NCBI GenBank assembly: GCA_024278155.1
Contig: JAJRTT010000241.1
Location: 1 to 9,448, forward strand
Source: Bacteroidota bacterium
Lineage (GTDB): Bacteria; Bacteroidota; Bacteroidia; Bacteroidales; JAADJA01
Direction of reading: 5' to 3'
DNA length: 9,448 nt
Below are positions 1 to 5,621 of this stretch, piece by piece; position 1 is the first letter of the stretch, and each line of letters opens with the position of its first letter. The position numbers were made by a program, and so were the translations under genes. The notes beneath the pieces were generated by a model, which saw only the letters and a program-made list of their open reading frames with translations, made no database searches and had not been told where the DNA came from.

Positions 1-1
1 A

Positions 2-172
2 GGATTGTGGTGGGAATTTTATGTACCGTTTTTTTATGCCATGGCCGAATCGGGAAATATAGATACCTACTGTTATTACATTAGCCAATCATCCAATGAA
101 AAAGCCATTGAATGGCTTGACAACAATGATAGAAAAATTGATGGATTTGTCAAATGGCTCGAAGATAACTGA
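2..172 (+). CDS. C-terminal end of an unidentified protein (partial)
   Basis: An open frame enters from the left edge and stops at TGA 170-172, giving 56 residues with no start in the window. The peptide begins with aromatic residues (GLWWEFYVPFFYAMAES) and ends in an acidic, lysine-rich stretch (KAIEWLDNNDRKIDGFVKWLEDN in two overlapping parts). It has protein-like composition, and no hydrophobic stretch is long enough for a membrane anchor. I do not recognise a family. It is followed by a long repeat-filled gap, so it is probably the last gene of its transcription unit. The alternative, a chance open frame, is less likely given the composition and the unbroken reading to the window edge. 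Confidence 0.6.
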   Translation, partial: GLWWEFYVPFFYAMAESGNIDTYCYYISQSSNEKAIEWLDNNDRKIDGFVKWLEDN

Positions 173-200
173 TGTTGCCGGTTTTATGGTTGGCGCTCAG

Positions 201-326
201 GGCTGAGCTTGTCGAAGCCCTGTCGAAGCCTTGTCGATGGTCAGGCTGAGCCTGTCGAAGCCTTATCGATGGTCAGGCTGAGCTTGTCGAAGCCTTATCG
301 ATGGTCAGGCTGAGCCTGTCGAAGCC
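201..326. repeat. Four copies of a GGCTGAGCYTGTCGAAGCC element, three with 32-bp period
   Basis: The 19-bp word GGCTGAGCYTGTCGAAGCC occurs at 201-219, 244-262, 276-294 and 308-326. Y is T in copies 1 and 3 and C in copies 2 and 4. Copies 2 to 4 are spaced exactly 32 bp apart, with a nearly constant 13-bp linker (TTATCGATGGTCA). Between copies 1 and 2 an extra half element (TGTCGAAGCC, 221-230) lengthens the step to 43 bp. The ends GGCT and AGCC are complementary, so each copy can fold weakly. Words of this kind (TTCGACAGGCTCAGCC on the other strand) are familiar as dispersed intergenic repeats in many bacterial genomes. No gene is encoded here. Confidence 0.9.
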
Positions 327-339
327 CTGTTTAAAAAAA

Positions 340-558
340 GCCAACTGCGGATGGTGACAACACCAACCTGATGCACCGAGAGGAAGGGCCAACTGCCGTT
401 GGTGACAACACCAGGCTGATGCACCGACAGGAAGGGCCAACTGCGGATGGTGACAACACCAGGCTGATGCACCGAGAGGAAGGGCCAATTGCGGTTGGTG
501 ACAACACCAGGCTGTGGGATGGATGATGGGAATTGTTTGCGGATGGTGACAACACCAA
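340..558. repeat. Tandem array 1: five palindromic cores at exact 48-bp period
   Basis: The invariant 14-mer TGGTGACAACACCA occurs five times, in 16-bp windows at 351-366, 399-414, 447-462, 495-510 and 543-558, each exactly 48 bp after the last. The core is an inverted repeat, TGGTG and CACCA around a 4-nt loop, extended by one or two further pairs in some copies. The 32-bp linkers between cores 1 and 4 are nearly identical and contain GATGCACCGAGAGGAAGGGC or a one-base variant. The last linker (511-542) is largely different but has the same length. Because 48 is a multiple of three, the minus strand stays open and gives a false 16-residue repeat protein. The rest of the 173-640 gap holds the neighbouring 32-bp array and a small GC hairpin at 580-592. 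Confidence 0.92.
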
Positions 559-640
559 CCTATTTGATTGTAATAGTAAGGGGCAAAGCCCCACAACCAA
601 AAAAATTGTAGTTTTATAGCATGAACCAATCCTGAAAACC

Positions 641-1531
641 ATGAAAACGACCTCTGTTGTTATTGTTTTATTGCTCAGCACCATTTTAGGGTTTTCCCAG
701 GACAATACCAATTCCGGTTTATTAAGCAGGCTGGGCGGCATACACCAGGACGGAAACTATTTCTACGAATTGGAAGCTTATGGAATCACCGTGCTGTTTT
801 TCCCCGAAGCCTATTCTGAAAAGAGTTTAAAGAAAATAAGGAAAAAGCTCAAGATCGGCAAAAAAACAAATGGGTTTACCGATACCGTTTTTGGCGGGAA
901 AAACTCGATCTTCCACCATCAGGAAATGGGCGATGACAGCATGATGATGTACACGGCCAATTATATCATCGATGACAAAAAAGGGAGTGTGTACGGTTTT
1001 CAATTTACTTCGGCGAACAAGAGGGATACTTTGCTCGAACGGCGTTTTGTCAAAATGTTCTTAAATGATGAAATTCCCGAAAGTGTGTATGCTTATCGGC
1101 AAATTGACAGTATTGACTTTGCGGGAAGGAAAATTGCCCTTGGCCTTGCCTGCCATTGGATGTACGTCCATAATGTTCAATGTCCCGGTTTGGGGCAGAT
1201 GGACTGGTCTTTGCACACCACTTTGGAAGATGCACAAACCGCATCGGATTCCAAGTTGGCAATGGCCGATAATCTCAGGATGGGCGATATAAGGTCAATG
1301 GAAGAAGTGGATGTTGTTTTTGAAGGGGTTGAAACCACGGCCAAAAGGGTTCGATATAAAATCAAGATACCAAAAATCGTGATGGGCGGCAGCAATGTGC
1401 TTATCGTATATTATGTTGTTGTCAAAGTAAGGGGGAATTATATCAGTTGTGTGTTGAGCCATTTCACGGATGATGTAAGGGGTGAAAACGGGCTTTCGCC
1501 ACTTTTGGGGGAAGTCATGGAACTAAAATAG
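641..1531 (+). CDS. Secreted protein of unknown function
   Basis: This encodes 296 residues. Residues 1-20 form a signal peptide: basic MKTT, a hydrophobic core VVIVLLLSTILGF, then SQ at positions 19-20, a typical Bacteroidota signal peptidase I site. The mature part has no further membrane segment and three cysteines (C171, C181, C270), two of them flanking a CHWMYVHNVQC segment. A lysine-rich stretch (about 61-76) follows an aromatic N-terminal region. I do not recognise a family; periplasmic or extracellular location is inferred from the signal peptide. The start at 641 is preferred because the ATG at 621 opens only a four-codon frame. Array 1 ends 82 bp upstream. A TAGTTTTA sequence at 609-616 is one base off a -7 box but lacks a well-placed TTG. 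The MBL gene follows after 36 bp and may be cotranscribed. Confidence 0.85.
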   Translation: MKTTSVVIVLLLSTILGFSQDNTNSGLLSRLGGIHQDGNYFYELEAYGITVLFFPEAYSEKSLKKIRKKLKIGKKTNGFTDTVFGGKNSIFHHQEMGDDSMMMYTANYIIDDKKGSVYGFQFTSANKRDTLLERRFVKMFLNDEIPESVYAYRQIDSIDFAGRKIALGLACHWMYVHNVQCPGLGQMDWSLHTTLEDAQTASDSKLAMADNLRMGDIRSMEEVDVVFEGVETTAKRVRYKIKIPKIVMGGSNVLIVYYVVVKVRGNYISCVLSHFTDDVRGENGLSPLLGEVMELK

Positions 1532-1567
1532 CCATTGTCCTGATATTAATTTAAAGACTCATAAAGG

Positions 1568-2347
1568 ATGAAAACAACTTTCAAATGGATAGGCGGGGCC
1601 ACATTTATCCTGTCAATAGATGGGGAACTGAAAATTGCCGTTGATCCGGTCTTGTGCGGGAAAGGGGCCGATCCGGGCTTTTTCTGGTTTAAATCGGAAC
1701 GCATTGAAGAACCTGTTTATTCTGAAAAGGATTTTGAAAATATTGATCTTTGGCTATTGACCCATGATCATCAGGATCATCTGGATGCCATTGGATTATC
1801 GAAAATCGCGAAAAAATCAAAAATTATTGGCAACGGGAATGCAGCAAGTGCTTTGGTTAGGAATGGCATTGCCGGGCCAGGGGTTTTGTCATGGGGCGAA
1901 ACCATGGAATTCAAAATAAAATCTTATGACATTAAAGTTAAGGCCATCCCTGCCATTCATGGAATCAATCCCATAAGTGCATTTATGGCCGGTAACGTAA
2001 ATGGGTATTTTGTGGAAATATCGAAAGGCAATGTAGTGTTCAGCGTATATATCACGGGCGATACGGTTTATAAAAAGAGGGTTGTCAAAGCCCTGGACAA
2101 ACATAAAATTGATTTAATGGTCCCGAATATGGGCGCTGCAAAAAAAGGGAGCTGGATAATGACCCTGACCCTGGATTCCGGGATGCTTGAAAAAATGATT
2201 GCGGAACTTGACCCGAAAAAAGTAATCCCGGTACATTATGGGACATTCAGCCACTATGTCGAACCCAAGGAATCCATTGTGGAAATCAACGACAACAGGA
2301 TCGAATTTGTGGAAGTGGGGGGGAGTGTCGAATTTTCAAATTATTGA
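1568..2347 (+). CDS. MBL-fold metal-dependent hydrolase
   Basis: This encodes 259 residues with the layout of the UlaG/Lactamase_B_2 side of the metallo-beta-lactamase superfamily. Visible metal-ligand positions are the HxHxDH motif in THDHQDHLD (H66, H68, D70, H71), H131 in AIHG, D165 in YITGDTVY and H223 in IPVHYGTF. The N-terminus (KWIGGATFILSIDG, then VDPVL) is the usual first beta-sheet entry, and the length is normal. There is no signal peptide, so it is probably cytoplasmic. The ligands are all present, so it is probably an active hydrolase or phosphodiesterase-like enzyme. The substrate cannot be read from sequence; relatives act on lactones, N-acyl phospholipids and other esters, and this one is not a proven antibiotic-resistance enzyme. 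It starts 36 bp after the secreted-protein gene. Confidence 0.9.
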   Translation: MKTTFKWIGGATFILSIDGELKIAVDPVLCGKGADPGFFWFKSERIEEPVYSEKDFENIDLWLLTHDHQDHLDAIGLSKIAKKSKIIGNGNAASALVRNGIAGPGVLSWGETMEFKIKSYDIKVKAIPAIHGINPISAFMAGNVNGYFVEISKGNVVFSVYITGDTVYKKRVVKALDKHKIDLMVPNMGAAKKGSWIMTLTLDSGMLEKMIAELDPKKVIPVHYGTFSHYVEPKESIVEINDNRIEFVEVGGSVEFSNY

Positions 2348-2388
2348 TCTGCGCAATATGCCCTAACATTTCCCCGGACTGTTTTTCG

Positions 2389-2396
2389 TAGTTTTG
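2389..2396 (+). promoter_or_regulatory. Candidate -7 promoter box TAGTTTTG
   Basis: TAGTTTTG matches the Bacteroidota -7 consensus TAnnTTTG exactly. No good TTG lies 19-21 nt upstream; only a TTTC at 2369-2372 is nearby, so the -33 side is weak. If used, transcription would begin at about 2400-2405. That excludes a TTG start at 2394 for the next gene and agrees with the ATG at 2418. Confidence 0.4.
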
Positions 2397-2417
2397 TGGA
2401 AGAAAATTGAATTTGCA

Positions 2418-3902
2418 ATGGGAAAGTTAAGATTCAGCCGTATTTCCGATATTTATAAACTCGTGTTCCTGTCGTTGCTCGTTAAGATGGTTTTGCTGCC
2501 ATTTGCCCAAACCGATGATGCCGATGCCGTCACCCGGATTTTCATTTCAATCGACTGGATGAACGATCCAACATGGATAAAGACGGCTATCTGGGCGCCC
2601 TTTCATTTTTACCTGAACGGTGTTGCTTTGATGGTTTGGGACAATCCCGTTTTTGTGCCAAAGATTGTCAACATCCTTTTTTCCTCTTTCATGCTGATAC
2701 CTTTTTACGCTTTTACGAAACGCGAATTCAACAAAGATGGTGCATTGGCCGCAAGTGTTTTTCTGGCCATTAGCCCGGTCTTGTTCCGCAATGGTTTCCT
2801 TGCCCTTTCCGAAACGCCCTATCTCTTTTTCCTGGTACTGACAATGGATTTTATTTCCAAGGGGCTTAAGGGGGATTCAGCCCGCTATATGGTGTTGGCA
2901 GGATTTTCCATCACTATTGCCGCAGGGTTCAGGTATGAAGCATGGTTGGTAATGGCCATTTTTGGATTTCTCATTTTGCTTTCGGGAAAGTGGAAGCAGT
3001 CCATCGTTTTTGGTTTTGTTGCCCTATTGTTCCCTGTTATCTGGATGTATTCCAACTGGCTTGAAACCGGTGATGCTTTGTACAGCATCCACGGAAATTA
3101 TCATTATACCCTTGTCGAAATGGGAAACAACGATAATGTTGGCCTCGAATCCCGGCTCAGGAGGATATGGTTTTTCCCTTTTTCATGGATGATTGCCTTG
3201 GGGCCGCCCGTTGCATTCCTCGTTATAAAAACCATGATCGGTATTTATAAAAAAAGGCCGGCCATAAAATCAATGGTTTTTTGGAGCGTCCCTTTTTGGG
3301 TCATGCTTTTGTTTTTCCTGTACAATGCCAGCAAGGGTGTGCTCTTGTTGCAACACCGGTTCACGGGGACACTTGTTGTTTTTAGCCTTCCTTTTATTGC
3401 AATCTATTTTAAGGAATTGAACCCAAAACGGATCAGGCAGGCATGGGCCTTTGGATTGATTACCGTGGCTTTCTCTTTTGTGTACAACACAAGCAATGTA
3501 ACGCCCCTGCCACGCTTGGAAGATCAGTCAGGCGTGGCGATTTCCAATGTCATAAACAAATCCCATCTTGAAGGCCCTTGTCTGATACTCGATTTTATCG
3601 GATGGCAAAATACATATTTTATTGCCTTGCATTCCGGGTTGCCCCAAAATGAGATCGTGATTACCGGGGGCGCAAAAAATTCCGCGATCCCAATTAAAGG
3701 GATACATAAAATAATGGAAAGTTTTGACCATGGGCTGATCGTACTTGAAAAAGGTTCAAGGCTAAGCCGCGCATTGGGGTTTGATGAGGATGATTGTTCC
3801 TTTGTCTTTGAAAATTATAAATATCAAACTGAAATGCTTCTCCAGAAGAAGGAAGTGCTTGTTATGTCCTGGGGGAAAAATGCCAAAAGGGCGAATAACT
3901 GA
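2418..3902 (+). CDS. GT-C fold membrane glycosyltransferase (GT39/ArnT-like)
   Basis: This encodes 494 residues from ATG 2418. The frame could extend eight codons to a TTG at 2394, but that codon overlaps a candidate -7 box, so the ATG is preferred. Residues 1-370 are mostly hydrophobic segments separated by short loops, followed by a soluble C-terminal part of about 120 residues. Just after the first membrane segment, the first outer loop carries an acidic motif QTDDADAVTR (D33, D34, D36), where GT-C enzymes place their catalytic acid. A downstream SETPYLFFLVL (S131-E132) matches the usual GT39-like signature. Known relatives move sugars from polyprenyl-phosphate donors onto lipids, glycans or proteins on the outer face of the inner membrane. 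Donor and acceptor cannot be told here. It begins 70 bp after the MBL gene and may have its own promoter. Confidence 0.75.
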   Translation: MGKLRFSRISDIYKLVFLSLLVKMVLLPFAQTDDADAVTRIFISIDWMNDPTWIKTAIWAPFHFYLNGVALMVWDNPVFVPKIVNILFSSFMLIPFYAFTKREFNKDGALAASVFLAISPVLFRNGFLALSETPYLFFLVLTMDFISKGLKGDSARYMVLAGFSITIAAGFRYEAWLVMAIFGFLILLSGKWKQSIVFGFVALLFPVIWMYSNWLETGDALYSIHGNYHYTLVEMGNNDNVGLESRLRRIWFFPFSWMIALGPPVAFLVIKTMIGIYKKRPAIKSMVFWSVPFWVMLLFFLYNASKGVLLLQHRFTGTLVVFSLPFIAIYFKELNPKRIRQAWAFGLITVAFSFVYNTSNVTPLPRLEDQSGVAISNVINKSHLEGPCLILDFIGWQNTYFIALHSGLPQNEIVITGGAKNSAIPIKGIHKIMESFDHGLIVLEKGSRLSRALGFDEDDCSFVFENYKYQTEMLLQKKEVLVMSWGKNAKRANN

Positions 3903-3977
3903 GATTGTTCAGCTTATTCCCAAATACGGAATCCCTAAACGAAACTTCCTTACTTTAGCCGCTCAATTTCTTAGATT

Positions 3978-4853
3978 ATGTATTGGGAAAAGCATTGGTT
4001 TCAGTATGCGGTTTTACTGCTACTTGCATTTGTGTGGGGAAGCTCTTTTATACTGATGAAGATTGGCTTGAAAAGTTTTAACGACCAACAGGCCGCCGCT
4101 ATTCGGATCGTGTTTGCTTCCCTCGCCATTTTGCCCTATTCCATCAAACACTTGAAATACCTTCGGAAAAAAGACCTGAAGAGTTTTTTTATCGTGGGTT
4201 TTATCGGTAGTTTTTTCCCTGCCTTTTTGTTCATGAAGGCCCAAACCCGCATTGACAGTGCCATGGCCGGAATGCTCAATTCCCTTACGCCCATATTCAC
4301 CCTTTTGGTCGGATTGCTGTTTTACAAAATGAAATTCAACTGGAAACAAGTGTCAGGCCTTGGCATTGGATTGATTGGGGCCTTGGGGCTTATTTCTTCC
4401 GGTGAGGGCATTTCGTTTTCCAACGTGAACAGCTATGCTTTCTTTATCGTTTTGGCCACCGTGTTCTATGCCACAAGTGTAAATGAGGTAAAAACGAACC
4501 TGGCACATTTAAGCGGTTTGCAAATCACATCCCTTATGTTTTTCTTCACAGGCCCGGTGGCATTGGTTTATTTGTTGACCACCGATTTGCAAGTTGTTGT
4601 CGGGAAACCACAATGGCAGTTGCATTTGTTTGCCCTTGCCGTCCTTGGGACAATCGGGACGGCCGCTGCCCTTGTTTTGCTCAACAGCCTGATCCGTAGG
4701 GTCACGCCCATCATGGCTTCCTCGGTAACATACATAATCCCCATTTTTGCCATTTTCTGGGGAGTGGTCGATGGGGAAAAAATCACCCTTTTCCATTTGC
4801 TCTGCATGGGCATCATCCTTTTAGGCGTTTTTATGATCAACCGGAAGAAATAG
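3978..4853 (+). CDS. EamA-family (DMT) inner-membrane transporter
   Basis: This encodes 291 residues with about ten hydrophobic segments in two repeated halves, the EamA/RhaT layout. Characteristic pieces are FVWGSSFILMKIGL (about 18-31), a loop with RIVFASLAILP (43-53), NSLTPIFTLLVG (101-112) ending the first half, and ASSVTYIIPIFAIFWG (247-262) at the matching place in the second half. It ends in a short basic tail (NRKK). Relatives export amino acids, nucleosides or other metabolites; the substrate is not predictable. It starts 75 bp after the glycosyltransferase gene. A TACTTTAG at 3951-3958 is one base off the -7 consensus and could be a weak separate promoter. Its last 17 bp overlap an opposing open frame described at 4837-4947. 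Confidence 0.92.
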   Translation: MYWEKHWFQYAVLLLLAFVWGSSFILMKIGLKSFNDQQAAAIRIVFASLAILPYSIKHLKYLRKKDLKSFFIVGFIGSFFPAFLFMKAQTRIDSAMAGMLNSLTPIFTLLVGLLFYKMKFNWKQVSGLGIGLIGALGLISSGEGISFSNVNSYAFFIVLATVFYATSVNEVKTNLAHLSGLQITSLMFFFTGPVALVYLLTTDLQVVVGKPQWQLHLFALAVLGTIGTAAALVLLNSLIRRVTPIMASSVTYIIPIFAIFWGVVDGEKITLFHLLCMGIILLGVFMINRKK

Positions 4854-4947
4854 GGTTTTGTTTCAATTCCAGTAAATAGTCATTGGCGTTATATTCAATA
4901 AGCGGTTGACCCGCCTGATTGACAAGGTAGGGTTTCGGTGCGCTGCA
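4837..4947 (-). pseudogene. Possible C-terminal remnant of a decayed gene
   Basis: Read on the minus strand, a 36-residue frame ends at TGA 4839-4837. It has a very protein-like composition, including KPYLVNQAGQPLIEYNAND and then YLLELKQNPISSG. It lacks a start, and a TAG at 4950-4948 closes it upstream. In another minus-strand frame the sequence upstream (about 4900-5080) is open and also looks coding in part (TKFVEKNKLINKGVVQRTE). One frameshift near 4930-4950 would join the two. I do not recognise the family. It could equally be a chance frame, since two short palindromic elements also lie here. Confidence 0.25.
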
Positions 4948-5069
4948 CTACACCTTTGTTGATTAATTTGTTTTTTTCTACAAATTTTGTTGGTGCCCTG
5001 CACCTATTTTCCCAATTAAATATAATGGATTGCTTAGACCCCAACGTGGGCAAGCCACAATAGTTCTGA

Positions 5070-5096
5070 CAGGATTAACAAGATTAGCAGGATGTA
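5070..5096. repeat. Degenerate 9-bp tandem repeat, three units
   Basis: Three consecutive units read CAGGATTAA (5070-5078), CAAGATTAG (5079-5087) and CAGGATGTA (5088-5096). The flanking GTTCTGA just before makes the familiar string TTCTGACAGGATTAA. I recall AGGATTAAC-type 9-bp runs as a recurrent intergenic feature in Bacteroidota genomes, but cannot confirm this here. No function is evident. Confidence 0.6.
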
Positions 5097-5220
5097 CCTT
5101 ACTTCGTAAAACAAAATGTCTTGCCAAAAAAAGCACTCCAGTACGTACGGGATCAGAAATAAGATACTAAGCCGAACCCGGGCCATGAAATAATTTGCTG
5201 AATTTATGCTGTTTGAAAGT

Positions 5221-5259
5221 CCTACCCTGTTGGAGTTTATGCTTATGCACACAGGTAGG
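5221..5259. repeat. Imperfect inverted repeat with T-rich 3' flank
   Basis: CCTACCCTGT (5221-5230) pairs with ACAGGTAGG (5251-5259) over nine base pairs with one bulged C, around a 20-nt loop. The plus-strand 3' side runs into T-rich sequence (TTTGGGATTTG, then TTTTTTGTTTTT, 5260-5280). It resembles a loose terminator read on the plus strand, but no gene ends nearby. The stem could instead be part of a non-coding transcript or a chance inverted repeat. Confidence 0.4.
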
Positions 5260-5335
5260 TTTGGGATTTGTTTTTTGTTTTTCTGAATTGTTCAGGTTCA
5301 GCTTTCGATATGGAATTTGCCCTGTACTGCATTTG

Positions 5336-5560
5336 GTTGGTGTTGTCCCCAGCGAATACACCGATAATATTTTTCTCTTGCTTTTTGTTGGTGTTGTCGC
5401 CAACGAATAAGCTGATAATATTTTCCTCCTTGCTTCTCGTTGGTGTTGTCGCCAACGAATAAGCTGATAATATTTTCCTCCTTGCTTCTCGTTGGTGTTG
5501 TCGCCAACGAATGAACCGATAGTGTTTTCCTCCTTGCTTCTCGTTGGTGTTGTCACCAAC
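5336..5560. repeat. Tandem array 2: five palindromic cores at 52-bp period
   Basis: The 18-bp core GTTGGTGTTGTCGCCAAC or a close variant occurs at 5336-5353, 5387-5404, 5439-5456, 5491-5508 and 5543-5560, with steps of 51, 52, 52 and 52 bp. Core 1 is the most diverged (ends CCCCAGC) and core 5 has CACCAAC, a perfect 7-bp stem around the loop TTGT. Linkers are about 34 bp, nearly identical among units 2 to 4, and rich in T and C (ATAATATTTTCCTCCTTGCT). They share nothing obvious with the linkers of array 1, although the core is the same in reverse orientation. The last core ends 61 bp before the lipoprotein gene. Confidence 0.92.
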
Positions 5561-5621
5561 GAGCAATAATCAAAGGATTTTTCGTTAATTTGTAATTCAA
5601 TAAATTCTTTAAACCTACGGA

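Larger units (their letters stand above)
4854..5621. other. 768-bp intergenic region, no intact gene seen
   Basis: This gap between the transporter and the lipoprotein gene contains the possible gene remnant (4837-4947). It also holds two similar short hairpin words (GGTGCGCTGCAC at 4937-4948 and GGTGCCCTGCACC at 4992-5004), a 9-bp degenerate repeat (5070-5096), an imperfect stem-loop (5221-5259) and tandem array 2 (5336-5560). Open frames inside the array on either strand follow the repeat and change frame with each 52-bp unit, so I do not count them as genes. A minus-strand frame at 5034-5252 owes its leucine- and isoleucine-rich stretch (ILLILLILS) to the 9-bp repeat. I see no tRNA or recognisable ncRNA here. 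Confidence 0.7.

Noticed and set aside
340..560. CRISPR array at array 1 (and likewise at 5336-5560)
   Set aside because: Regular palindromic repeats are present, but the spacers are nearly identical to each other, repeats are only 14-18 bp, and no cas gene is near. These are ordinary tandem repeats.
580..592. GGGGC-AAA-GCCCC hairpin as a terminator
   Set aside because: The stem is only five pairs with a 3-nt loop, and neither strand has a T run after it.
273..741. Minus-strand repeat proteins of about 118 and 136 residues
   Set aside because: They are readings of the 48-bp array in two frames, with 16-residue repeats such as WCCHHPQLALPLGAS, and one runs into the opposite strand of the secreted-protein gene.
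2394..2417. TTG start at 2394 for the glycosyltransferase
   Set aside because: It lies within the last bases of a perfect -7 box, so it would precede the expected transcript start; the ATG at 2418 fits better, though other promoters are not excluded.
5336..5560. Integron attC sites, because the cores begin GTT and end AAC
   Set aside because: The arms GTTGGTG and CGCCAAC do not fit the GTTRRRY and RYYYAAC core-site patterns, there are no cassettes between copies, and no integrase is visible.
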